Source: CAVUBL01 sp963739795 | GTDB taxonomy: Bacteria > Acidobacteriota > Thermoanaerobaculia > Multivoradales > DATKCC01 | Length of the DNA: 64,000 bases | Reading direction: 5' to 3' | Assembly: GCA_963739795.1 (NCBI GenBank) | Contig: CAVUBL010000011.1 | Coordinates: 522,569-586,568, forward strand | In this document: piece by piece, positions 7,917-15,973 of the stretch | Layout of the letters: each line of letters begins with the position of its first letter | How positions within the stretch are numbered: the stretch's first letter is position 1 | The notes under the pieces: generated by a model | What the model saw: only the letters and a program-made list of their open reading frames with translations | What the model was told of the DNA's origin: nothing | Database searches by the model: none | Made by a program: the position numbers and the translations under genes

Positions 7917-7928
7917 GAGCGGCCAGAC

Positions 7929-8279
7929 TCACTCAGGACAGTGGATGATGCACGAACACTGACTCGAGCACCCACCCTTCCCGTTGTCCCCGCAGGAGAA
8001 GTAGGTGATCCCGCAGAAGCAGAGTCCTTCACAGACGCTGAGATGGCGTCCGCAGCAGTCGTCCCCTGGACCGCTAAGAGTAGAGATGAGGTCTCCCTCC
8101 AGGCCGCAGCCTGTGCCAGGCACCCCCAATTGACAGACCGGCCCACCTGCCTCTGCCACCGGCCCTTCGTTGGCGGCGGGCGCGGCTCCCGAGCCGGGTC
8201 AAGCTGCCAAAGCAGGGAAGGCCGTCAGGGCAAGGACAGAACAGGCGATTGCGATCATCCAACGCATCTTCCTCGTCAT
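7929..8279 (-). pseudogene. Cys-rich secreted peptide gene with an in-frame TGA after the signal peptide
   Basis: An ATG at 8279 opens a good signal peptide (MTRKMRWMIAIACSVLALTA then FPALAA) preceded by GGAGACG. The next codon is TGA (8201-8199). The same frame then continues for about 90 codons as PGSGAAPAANEGPV and a domain with 14 Cys, ending CSSQCSCIIHC. The signal peptide and mature part are thus in one frame, split by a single stop. This may be a nonsense mutation, a sequencing error or true readthrough. A GTG at 8159 could start the mature part alone, but that would lack a signal. The motif LCFCGIT recurs, as ICFCGVT, in the protein at 23669. The gene lies 36 bases after the large repeat protein at 8316. 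Confidence 0.6.
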
Positions 8280-8315
8280 GCTCGTCTCCTTTCCAAGATC
8301 GGTGGCGTCCTTGAG

Positions 8316-11300
8316 CTAGGGAAGCCTTCTACCACCAGTTCCCAGTCCTCCAACGGATTTGCCGCCGTCGGCGGCGCTCAGATCAATGATGATGTTTCGA
8401 TCGGTATCGAGCGACACAGGCTGCCGCCGTTTGATGCTCCGGCTGAGAACTGCGACCTCGACGACGTAGTCACCTCCGGGGAGGCCTGAGAGCTGGAACG
8501 ATCCGGCCTCGTCTGTTTCCGCCCAGGCCGACACCCCGTCGGGTCCGAAGGCTGTGACGGTCGCGCCTGCGACTGGGCCTGCGGTGGCAACCACCTCCCC
8601 GCTCAAGGTAAAGCCGGCGCCGAAGTCGAGGTCCAAGTGCGCCTCAGGCTGATCCTTCTCGAGCCGAACCGTTCCAGTGGCTTGACGGCCGCTCCCAGGG
8701 ATCTCGGCTGTGACGGCCCAGGCTCCGGGGAGCAGCCCCTCGATCCTGTAGTCGCCTTGGAAGTCGATCGTGCCGATGTCCAGGAGAGCGCCGGCATCGA
8801 TACGGACCTTGGAGAGGTCAGCTAGGCTCAGGCCCTCGAGGCGACCAGTTACGGCGCCGGTCGCCGTGAGCTCGATCACGACGTCATCGACCGGTTCAGC
8901 ACGCACTTCGACCGAGACGGGCTGGAGTGACTTGCCCATGCCCGGCTTCGATGCATCGAGGGCGTAGGAGCCGGTGGTCAGGCCCGCGACCTTGAAGGCA
9001 CCTTGGGAGTCGGTGACGGTTCGCGGTGGAGTCCAGCTCGCGAGGTTGGAACGGACCACGACCTCGGCTCCGGGCACGGGAACTCCGAGCTCGTCGATCA
9101 CGCTGCCTGCAATTCCCCCTGAGGCCTCGAGCTGAAAGTCGACAACGTTCTCGCCCGCGAGGACGTCGATCTCACGAACTGCGCGGCCGAGACCGGGAAG
9201 GCGGGCTTCAAGGCGAGCTCTCCCCGGGGAGATGTTCTCGATCCGAAAGGCGCCGTCGCCGTCCGCAGTGGCGAGAGGAGCGCGGAAGCGAATCTCTCCG
9301 GGGGCGGTCGGCGGTTCCCATCTCCGAATCTCGGCGCCGATCGCCGGCTGGCCGCTCCCGTCCAGGACCTCTCCCTCCACCACGGCGGCGGGCTTCAGCT
9401 CGACCTCGACCTCCCCGTCGGATCGATCGCGCCAGGGATCGATCCGACGCTCCCAGTCCTGCCAACCAGTGGCATAGATGGCGAGGTCGATCAGCCCCGG
9501 GTCGACACCGTCAATCTGGAACCTGCCATCCTCTCCGGTGCGATCGAGGAGCGACGTCGGTCGGGTCGCGGAGGTGGTCTGAGCGCCGGAGAGTTGGACC
9601 TGGTCCGTGGTGAACACCAGGACCGAGGCCCCGGCGATCGGCGATCGGTCTGGCCCGACGACGATGCCCGAAAGCGTCCTCGTCGGTGTCATCACCACCC
9701 CGATAGGGTCACGGTCGGGTTTGACCAAGGGCAGGACTCGAACAGCGTATCCGTCGAGATCGAAGCGGAGCTTGACAGCCTGGCCGGCATACAAGCCGCC
9801 CAAAACGAATATTCCGTCCGAGCCGCTGAAGGTGTCCGGTGCGAGGTTCGCTCGAGCCTGAGCCAGCGCGAGGTACGGATTGTCTGAAACGCGGGTCACC
9901 GCGACACCCGCAAGAGGCTTCCCTGCCGGGTCCTCGACCTTGCCAGCCACCACCGCCTCCGGCGACAGGACGATCGTGCCCAGATCGGTTGGGCCCTTGT
10001 CGCTAGCTTCGAGCGTCAGGCGCGGTACGGTCACGGACGCGAAGCCCTCTGCCTCGACCTCCAGCTCCAGCTTCTCGGCAGGCAGAGCCGCGAGCTCGAA
10101 CCTGCCGTCCCCGTCGGTCCAGGCTGTGAAGCGCGGCAGTGGGTTCTCCTCTCGCTGGAACTGGTCGAGAATGTCGGCGGCTTTCGCCATCGAGAGAACG
10201 ACTCGTGCTCCCGCGATCGTGCGGCTCTGAGGATCCAAGACGCGACCGATCGCCCGGAGGCCGCGATCCATCACGATCTTGACCTCACTCTGCCTTGCAG
10301 ACGTTTGGGGAGCCGAGGCGTCCACCTGTCGGGGAGAAAAGCCCCCGAGCTCCACCCTCAGCTCATATCTCAGGCCCGGCACGAGATTCCCGAGACGGAA
10401 TCGTCCGTCTTTGCGGCTTCTCACGAAGGCGCCGCTCTGACGCTGCCAGGCAGGCGGGTTGATCTGTAGGGGGCCGAGACTTCGTCGGTCGAAGCGAGTA
10501 CGAATCTCCGCTCCTTCCAGAGGCTGCCCCTCCCTGTCGACGACTATCCCGCTGATCGATGCGACCGGATGGAGGACGAGCGTGGGCCCGACCTCGCCGC
10601 CAACCGGTGCATCCGGCGGAAGGCGCTCCGTCAGGTAGCCGGAAGCACCGACCCGGAGGGCGCCGTCATACCAGGGGACGATGGCAAGCCGATAGGCGCC
10701 GGCCGCGTCCGTTCGCACTGCACCGCCGGGAGCGTGGTCTCGCCAGACGATCGCTCCCTGGATTGGCCGCCGTTCTGGCAGGCCGAGAACTCGACTGGTC
10801 AAGAATCTGGGAGGCGGAAGGTCCAGGTGGTTCGGCTGGGAGCGACCCGGCTTCGGCGGGGCGAGGTTGGCTTCGAGCGCCGCTCCGTCTGGGCTCAAGA
10901 GCCTGAGCCGGTTTCCGCCCGAAGAAGGCCAGGTCGTCAGCCGGCCGGCAGAATTCGTCCGCCCCAGCGGCAGCTCGCTTGCTCTCGCCTCGACGAGGAC
11001 ATCGGGTGCGGGTCGGTGGCTCGATCCCGCGACCTCGAGAATCTCCGGGGCGGCGTGATCGAGACGTATGGTCCATCGGCTGCGCTTGGGTGGTGCGACG
11101 AGTCGAGGTGAGAAGCCGTCGGCAGCGATCTCGATCGAGGAGTCGGTAGTGTCGGCAACCGGGATCGACAGCTTTCCCTCCGCGTTGCTCCTCGCGACGC
11201 GCCGTGCCGGCTTCCAGATCGGCTGGAGGAGGGCGTTGCGGAGCTCGACGCCTCGGCCGCTCGGCACGAAGAGCCGCGCGCCCGCCACCGGAGATCCATC

Positions 11301-11729
11301 GTGAGAGAGGACCTGGATCTCGAGATTACGAGCCAGCGCCAGATGGAGGTCCGGGACATACCGTTCCTCGACCAGAGGCGCGAGGTCCAGACTCATGGGG
11401 ACGAAGCCGTCGCGCTTCGCGAGAATTCTCCACATTCCCGCCTGTGGTGCGACGAGTCTGAATCGGCCATCCGAGTCCGTTCGAGAGACAGCCACGGCCT
11501 CAGGATGTGCGCGGTCTTCGAGCACGAGGAGCCCGTCGGCGTATTCCGAGAGAATTGGGAACAGGGCTACGTCGACGTCTTTGAGAGGCCCCGACGCCCC
11601 TTCGATGGTGCCGGAGATCAGAAGTTCCTCTTTGCCGGCAATCGGGACTTCCGCGTTGGTTGTCGAGACCTGTGGGGCTGCGACGAAGAGGGCGAGGAAG
11701 GTGCCCAGCTCCAGGATAGTCAAGTACAT
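8316..11729 (-). CDS. Secreted protein of tandem carboxypeptidase-regulatory-like domains
   Basis: An 1137-residue protein with an N-terminal hydrophobic signal (MYLTILELGTFLALFVA). The rest is about nine or ten repeats of a beta-sandwich of the CarboxypepD_reg type. Each opens with a pattern like SGxVxDxxGxPLxGAxV and closes with DGxFxLxxLxPGxYxL; good examples are near residues 35, 395, 500, 600, 690, 780, 870 and 1040. Such arrays are common in cell-surface proteins of acidobacteria and bacteroidetes. No catalytic motif is visible. The gene directly precedes the Cys-rich peptide gene at 8279 and may be cotranscribed with it. A structural or adhesive role is inference. Confidence 0.85.
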   Translation of the reverse strand: MYLTILELGTFLALFVAAPQVSTTNAEVPIAGKEELLISGTIEGASGPLKDVDVALFPILSEYADGLLVLEDRAHPEAVAVSRTDSDGRFRLVAPQAGMWRILAKRDGFVPMSLDLAPLVEERYVPDLHLALARNLEIQVLSHDGSPVAGARLFVPSGRGVELRNALLQPIWKPARRVARSNAEGKLSIPVADTTDSSIEIAADGFSPRLVAPPKRSRWTIRLDHAAPEILEVAGSSHRPAPDVLVEARASELPLGRTNSAGRLTTWPSSGGNRLRLLSPDGAALEANLAPPKPGRSQPNHLDLPPPRFLTSRVLGLPERRPIQGAIVWRDHAPGGAVRTDAAGAYRLAIVPWYDGALRVGASGYLTERLPPDAPVGGEVGPTLVLHPVASISGIVVDREGQPLEGAEIRTRFDRRSLGPLQINPPAWQRQSGAFVRSRKDGRFRLGNLVPGLRYELRVELGGFSPRQVDASAPQTSARQSEVKIVMDRGLRAIGRVLDPQSRTIAGARVVLSMAKAADILDQFQREENPLPRFTAWTDGDGRFELAALPAEKLELEVEAEGFASVTVPRLTLEASDKGPTDLGTIVLSPEAVVAGKVEDPAGKPLAGVAVTRVSDNPYLALAQARANLAPDTFSGSDGIFVLGGLYAGQAVKLRFDLDGYAVRVLPLVKPDRDPIGVVMTPTRTLSGIVVGPDRSPIAGASVLVFTTDQVQLSGAQTTSATRPTSLLDRTGEDGRFQIDGVDPGLIDLAIYATGWQDWERRIDPWRDRSDGEVEVELKPAAVVEGEVLDGSGQPAIGAEIRRWEPPTAPGEIRFRAPLATADGDGAFRIENISPGRARLEARLPGLGRAVREIDVLAGENVVDFQLEASGGIAGSVIDELGVPVPGAEVVVRSNLASWTPPRTVTDSQGAFKVAGLTTGSYALDASKPGMGKSLQPVSVEVRAEPVDDVVIELTATGAVTGRLEGLSLADLSKVRIDAGALLDIGTIDFQGDYRIEGLLPGAWAVTAEIPGSGRQATGTVRLEKDQPEAHLDLDFGAGFTLSGEVVATAGPVAGATVTAFGPDGVSAWAETDEAGSFQLSGLPGGDYVVEVAVLSRSIKRRQPVSLDTDRNIIIDLSAADGGKSVGGLGTGGRRLP

Positions 11730-11771
11730 GCCTCAGTATGGTAGCAGCGATACAATGTGAAGGCAAACCAC

Positions 11772-11905
11772 CTTCTAGCGAAGCTCCGCCTCAAACCGAC
11801 GAGGCCTCTTGAGCGTCCTGGCTTCATGAGCCGCAGGTTCCCCGCCAACGGCGAGCGATCGAGCCTGCGCTCAGCAGAACGGTTTCTCCAGAACCTTAAA
11901 TTCAT
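11772..11905. repeat. Dispersed intergenic repeat, copy A
   Basis: About 130 bases, beginning GAAGCTCCGCCTC and ending near CCAGAACCTTAAATTCATCGG, resemble stretches at 26010-26110 and 35576-35705. Shared blocks include GAGGCCTCTTGAG, GAGCCGCAGGTTCCCCGCC and GGCGAGCGATCGAGCCTGCG. One end coincides with the point where the adjacent beta-propeller fragment loses its reading frame. Confidence 0.55.
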
Positions 11906-12214
11906 CGGACGAAAGACCGGGCCCGCTGCGGCGACCCGCGGGAGCCGGTAGATCGTGCCCAGGAATGGGTCGGCGAGCGAAGTGGAGACTGCGAAGAAGA
12001 CGTGCTCGCGCGCCGGATCGAGGCGCAGGCTGTTGGTGCCGAAGCGAGCCGGCCCGGACACGAAGAGCCGCTTGCCGTGGACCGCGACGGCTTCAGGAAA
12101 CCCGGGAGTGGCCGGAACGCTGGCAACCACCTGGATGGGACCGAAAGGCGGGTCGCCGGCCGCCTGCGGGGCGGCGAGGCTGCCGCAGGCGACGCCGAGG
12201 GACCAGGCGACGGC
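11905..12214 (-). pseudogene. Fragment of a secreted SMP-30/beta-propeller-like protein
   Basis: About 100 codons are recognisable on the minus strand. They are a signal-like AVAWSLGVACGSLAAPQA, then FPEAVAVHGKRLFVSGPARFGT, RLDPAREHVFFAVSTS and DPFLGTIYRLPR. The style matches the start of gluconolactonase/SMP-30-like beta-propeller proteins. The frame has a stop just upstream with no start codon before the signal, and downstream it runs into repeat copy A. Both ends are lost, so this is a remnant. Confidence 0.5.
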
Positions 12215-12224
12215 GATTCATCGA

Positions 12225-13319
12225 CTACGGTGCGATGGGAAGATGTCGGCGGGACAAGGGCCGAGCCACGGTTTGCCCAGTTCCGTTTCCGGTCATCTCC
12301 TCGTCCGCCGCCTGGCGGGCGATCCGCTCGTACCAGTTGGTCACGGGCAGGGCCTCCTCGTTCAGCAGCTCGTCGAAGGTCCGGCGGCAGAGCGCTCGGA
12401 ACTCCGCCGCCAGGTGGTGGAGCCAGCGCTCGGCACAGGTGGCGAGGGTCTCCCGGCGGATGTCGCCCAGGGCATAGCGGCGAGGGAAGCCGTATTGCAC
12501 CGGCACCACGGTGCCGTCCGTCTCGACGATCAGGGGCGAGAGCTGTCGTCCGAGAAGCACCGGCCCGTCCGCCTTCTCCTCGGGCTCGGCGAAGGCCCGC
12601 GAGGGCTCGGCCCGCAGCACCTCGCGGTCGGCGAGGTCGAGCTGCACGCGCAGCCGCTCGCCGACCGAGGCCTGGAGCTCGAGGGCCGCGACGTAGGCCC
12701 AGGCCGCCTCGGTGGCGTCGGGCCGCTCGTCCGCCAGGTTCTCTCGGGCGCGGCCGGCGAGCTCCAGCGGATGGATCTGGAGAAGCCTGGCGCCCTGCTC
12801 GAGGCAGAAACCGGCCACCCAGTCGAGCTCGTCCAGGTTGAACTGGGTGAGGGTGAAGATGAAGCCGAAAGGAAGCCCGGAGCGCCGCACCCCGTCGAGG
12901 CGCGAGGCCATGGTCTCGAACGCGCGCGACGAGGCGCGGAACCGGTTGTGGGACGCGGGGACGCCGTCGAGGCTGATCGCCAGCAGGTCGGTCACGCCGG
13001 CGAGCACTTCCAGCCTGCGCTCGTCGAGGAGCATGCCGTTGCTGGTGACGGTGGTGGTGAGGCCGAGGGCCTTCGCATGGTCCAGCACCTCTCGGAGCGC
13101 CGGGTAGAGCAGCGGCTCGCCGCCCGAGAACCCGACCACCGTGTAGCCCTCGGCCCGGGCGCCGGTGAGTAGCCGCCGCACCACCTCCGGCTCGAGCCGC
13201 GCCTCCTCCTCGGGGCCCGAGGAGGAGTAGCAGTGCAGGCAGCGCAGGTTGCAGCGCCGGGTCGGGTGGACCTGGAGGATACGGAACCGGCCGGTGGGCC
13301 CGACGGCGTCCCCGTTCAT
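12225..13319 (-). CDS. Radical SAM enzyme
   Basis: A 364-residue protein with the radical SAM cluster motif CNLRCLHC (Cys 23, 27, 30) and a following VVGFSGGEPLLYP (GGE motif). It then shows the SNGMLLD and ISLDG segments of the SAM-binding barrel. The C-terminal part looks like the SPASM/twitch region (PLIVETDGTVVPVQYGF, then GDIRRETL) but lacks the usual Cys set, so it probably has only the SAM-binding cluster. It starts at ATG 13319, ten bases after the 101-residue partner gene, on the same strand. Enzymes of this shape modify peptides or small proteins or act in cofactor synthesis. The substrate is unknown; the adjacent small protein is the obvious candidate partner. Confidence 0.82.
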   Translation of the reverse strand: MNGDAVGPTGRFRILQVHPTRRCNLRCLHCYSSSGPEEEARLEPEVVRRLLTGARAEGYTVVGFSGGEPLLYPALREVLDHAKALGLTTTVTSNGMLLDERRLEVLAGVTDLLAISLDGVPASHNRFRASSRAFETMASRLDGVRRSGLPFGFIFTLTQFNLDELDWVAGFCLEQGARLLQIHPLELAGRARENLADERPDATEAAWAYVAALELQASVGERLRVQLDLADREVLRAEPSRAFAEPEEKADGPVLLGRQLSPLIVETDGTVVPVQYGFPRRYALGDIRRETLATCAERWLHHLAAEFRALCRRTFDELLNEEALPVTNWYERIARQAADEEMTGNGTGQTVARPLSRRHLPIAP

Positions 13320-13329
13320 CGCGCCGCCC

Positions 13330-13635
13330 TCAGTGGCCGACGTTCTGGAAGCGGATGCGGTAGACGTCCGGAAACGGGATCCCGTACGGGAAGATCTCGA
13401 GACCGACCCGCAGCCCGAGCGCGGTGCTGATCAGCTCGGTGGCCTTGCCCAGCCGCTTGCCGTCCACCTCGACGGTGCCGGAGAAGGCGTCCGGCCGTGG
13501 CTGTCCCTTGCACTCCCAGTCGATGATCTTGTAGTCGTTCTCCCGCAGGACTGCGATCACCTTCTCGAGCTGCGCGTCGGTGAACGAGCAGTGCGTGCCC
13601 GCCTGCCGGAGCTTGTCGGATCCTCGTGTCGCCAT
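13330..13635 (-). CDS. Small protein paired with a radical SAM enzyme, unknown function
   Basis: A 101-residue soluble protein with ATG at 13635 and a strong GAGGAGA site. It has two Cys (in THCSFT and DWECKG) and no signal peptide. The sequence ends in an aromatic, beta-rich stretch (EIFPYGIPFPDVYRIRFQNV). I do not recognise the family. It is the first gene of a two-gene unit with the radical SAM enzyme, so it may be its substrate, a recognition element or a subunit. It is longer and better folded-looking than a typical RiPP precursor and has no obvious leader/core boundary. Confidence 0.7.
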   Translation of the reverse strand: MATRGSDKLRQAGTHCSFTDAQLEKVIAVLRENDYKIIDWECKGQPRPDAFSGTVEVDGKRLGKATELISTALGLRVGLEIFPYGIPFPDVYRIRFQNVGH

Positions 13636-13785
13636 GTCGTCTCCTCTCATGAGCCTCGTGATCCCGGTCCCGCGACCGCTCATCGGCCTCGGCGCGTCCG
13701 GGTGGAGAGTGAAACGACGAAGGAGAGGCTGATCCCTCACGGCGGGCGCCGGCGGGGCCTCCGAGAGGGCTCGGTTACCGGACCG

Positions 13786-14400
13786 CTAGTCGTTGATCGG
13801 TGGCGCGGGGGAGCGCACGACGACCACGACGACCCGACGGTTCCGGGCGCGGCCCTCGGGGGTCGACTCGTCGGTGGCCGGGGCCGCCGAGCCCAGGGGG
13901 ACGACGCTCATGGCGTCGAGCGGTACGCCGCGCTGCCGGTGGAGGTAGCTCTCGACCGCCTCGGCTCGGAGCTCGGAGATCCGCAGGTTCGCCACCGCGC
14001 TGCCGGTGGCGTCGGTGTGGCCCTGGAGCTCCAGGTAGTACATCGAGCGGGTGGCGAGGAGGCGCCGGTACATCTCGTCGAGGAGAGCCCGGGAGCCGTC
14101 TCGGAGCGTGACGTCGCCCGGGCCGAAGCGCACTTCGAACACGCTGTCGTCTTGCCCTTGTGCGGTCGGTTCGGCGACCGGTACGCGCTCGACGTTCTCC
14201 TCGCGCTCGCGGGCCGTCGGAGCCGTCGGAGTCGTCGGAACAGCCACGGCGGTGGTCGTCGCGGCGGCCTGGACGGTCTCCGGAGCCGGGGTGGGCGGCT
14301 CCGAGGCGGAAGGCGCGGGCGCGGGGTGGGAGGTCGTGCTGCAGGCCGCCACCAGGAGCGCAGCGAGGAGGAGTCGTTGTCTGACGCGCAGGATGTTCAT
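13786..14400 (-). CDS. OmpA-family lipoprotein
   Basis: A 204-residue protein with ATG at 14400. A signal with lipobox (LLAALLVAAC) indicates outer-membrane lipidation. A Pro/Thr/Ala-rich linker of about 60 residues follows. The C-terminal OmpA domain has the peptidoglycan-binding pattern LELQGHTDATGSAVANLRIS and RAEAVESYL. It most likely tethers the outer membrane to peptidoglycan. It is divergent from the dipeptidase-like gene at 14606. Confidence 0.85.
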   Translation of the reverse strand: MNILRVRQRLLLAALLVAACSTTSHPAPAPSASEPPTPAPETVQAAATTTAVAVPTTPTAPTAREREENVERVPVAEPTAQGQDDSVFEVRFGPGDVTLRDGSRALLDEMYRRLLATRSMYYLELQGHTDATGSAVANLRISELRAEAVESYLHRQRGVPLDAMSVVPLGSAAPATDESTPEGRARNRRVVVVVVRSPAPPIND

Positions 14401-14605
14401 CTGTTCGGTGGTGTCCGCCCGGTCGTATGTTTCAGCAAGCACCGTGCCATGTCGGCTGGAGGCCTCGAAGGGATTGCGCTCCTGGCCGGGGCCTTGCAGA
14501 GACCGAAGCGTGACGGCGCGCGCTCCGGCGCTCCCGAGTCCCCGCGCGTGGCCGCCCGAGTCGCGCGTTGCCCCGAGCCGGCCTGCCGCGCCGAGACGAG
14601 CGACG

Positions 14606-15802
14606 ATGGATCGTAGACAGTTCCTCAGGCATGGAATTCTTGCCGGCGCCGGCCTCCTCGCCGCGCCGATGATCAACCTCGGACGGGTGCGCCTGTTCGC
14701 GGACGAGCCGGGCGAAGAGATCGAGATCTCGAGCGCGGCGGCGGATCTGGTCCTGGGCTCGAAGGTGATCGACATGCTCGGGCTGCTGACGCTGGACTGG
14801 GACCAGCTCTTCGCCTGGTTTGAGCGCCCGAGCCGCTTCCGCGAGCCCGACTACCGCCTGCTCGAGAGGTCAGGGGTCGACGTCTTTCATCCAGCGGTGG
14901 ACACCAGCCAGCGCGACGCCTACAGCGCGGCCCTGCGCTGGATGGCCGGCTGGAATCACCTGCTGGGCGCGAAGGGCTGCTTTCTCTCGCGGGTCGAGGT
15001 GCCCTCCGATCTGGTCCGCGTACCGGACGCCGGAGAGATCGGGATCATCCTCGGGTTCCAGAACTCCGACCACTTCCGGACCCCCCTCGACGTCCGGGCG
15101 TTCTACGCTCTGGGTCAGCGGGTGTCGCAGCTCACCTACAACTCGCAGAACCGGTTGGGGAGCGGCGCCTACGTGGCACGGGACACAGGCCTCACCCACT
15201 TCGGCGCCGAGGTCGTGGCCGAGATGAACCGGCTGGGCATGGCGATCGACGGCTCCCACTGCGGCGAGCGGACCAGCCTCGACGCCGTCGCCGCGTCGCG
15301 CCGGCCGGTGCTGGTGACCCACTCGAACTGCCAGGCGCTCGTGCCCGGGCATCCGCGCTGCAAGTCCGATCGCGTGATCCGGGCGCTGGCGTCCGCCGGC
15401 GGCGTGATGGGGATCACCGTGGTACGGGCGTTCGTGAGCTCCAAGCGCCGGCCGACGATCGACGAACTTCTCGATCACTACGATCACGTGGCGCGCCTGG
15501 TGGGGGTGGAGCACGTCGGCCTGGGCAGCGACACCGACGTGACCGAGGTCCAGCCCAAGACCGGGCGACCCAATCCGTTCTACGAGATCCGTGGCCTCGA
15601 CCCGGTCGCGCGGGTGTTCCAGATCGCCGACGGCCTCCTGCGCCGGGGCTACGGCAAGGCGGCGGTCGAGCTGGTCCTGGGCGGGAACTTTCGGCGCGCG
15701 TTCGGCGACATCTGGCGCGCCGCGCCGCCCGCTGTGGTCGCGGGCGAGGCGACGCGGCGCGACCCCTTCTGCCCGGCGCCCCGCCCGGTCGTCCCGCGGT
15801 GA
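14606..15802 (+). CDS. Membrane dipeptidase-like protein (peptidase M19 family), Tat signal, altered metal site
   Basis: A 398-residue protein starting at ATG 14606. The N-terminus (MDRRQFLRHGILAGAG) is a twin-arginine signal. The M19 (renal dipeptidase) fold is shown by AIDGSHCGERTSLDAV, PVLVTHSNCQALVPGHPR and LLDHYDHVARLVGVEHVGLG then SDTD. Two hallmark metal ligands look changed: the N-terminal HxD is replaced by VIDML, and the bridging Glu region reads ILGFQNSDHF. The His of GSH, the His of THSN and the SD Asp are kept. The protein is probably exported folded; activity on dipeptides is doubtful and it may bind one metal or act otherwise. Confidence 0.82.
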   Translation: MDRRQFLRHGILAGAGLLAAPMINLGRVRLFADEPGEEIEISSAAADLVLGSKVIDMLGLLTLDWDQLFAWFERPSRFREPDYRLLERSGVDVFHPAVDTSQRDAYSAALRWMAGWNHLLGAKGCFLSRVEVPSDLVRVPDAGEIGIILGFQNSDHFRTPLDVRAFYALGQRVSQLTYNSQNRLGSGAYVARDTGLTHFGAEVVAEMNRLGMAIDGSHCGERTSLDAVAASRRPVLVTHSNCQALVPGHPRCKSDRVIRALASAGGVMGITVVRAFVSSKRRPTIDELLDHYDHVARLVGVEHVGLGSDTDVTEVQPKTGRPNPFYEIRGLDPVARVFQIADGLLRRGYGKAAVELVLGGNFRRAFGDIWRAAPPAVVAGEATRRDPFCPAPRPVVPR

Positions 15803-15806
15803 GGGG

Positions 15807-15973
15807 CTAGTGGTCCGTCAACCTTCAATTGACGGGTCCCACCGGTCCTTCACGCCGCTGGCGGCGTTGCTCCTCCTCGACGTAGGCCCCGCTACGCCTG
15901 CGTCGGAGCGCCTGGCCAGCGACGCGAAATCCTCGCCGGATACCCTGTCAATTGAAGGTTGACGGACCACTAG
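15807..15973. mobile_element. MITE-like element with 27-bp perfect terminal inverted repeats
   Basis: Bases 15807-15833 (starting CTAGTGGTCCGTCAACC) are exactly inverted at 15947-15973, with 113 bases between. No open frame inside looks like a transposase. The ends are CTAG, which may be a target duplication or part of the repeat. The element fills the whole gap between two convergent genes: it begins four bases past the dipeptidase stop and supplies the TAG stop of the ADOP permease. It could also act as a bidirectional terminator. Confidence 0.75.

Noticed and set aside
8199..8201. TGA in the Cys-rich peptide gene as a selenocysteine codon
   Set aside because: No SECIS-like hairpin is evident right after the codon, and the position is at the signal peptide boundary where selenocysteine would serve no clear role.
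15834..15946. Transposase remnant inside the MITE-like element
   Set aside because: The 113-base centre has no frame resembling any transposase and is too short to judge.
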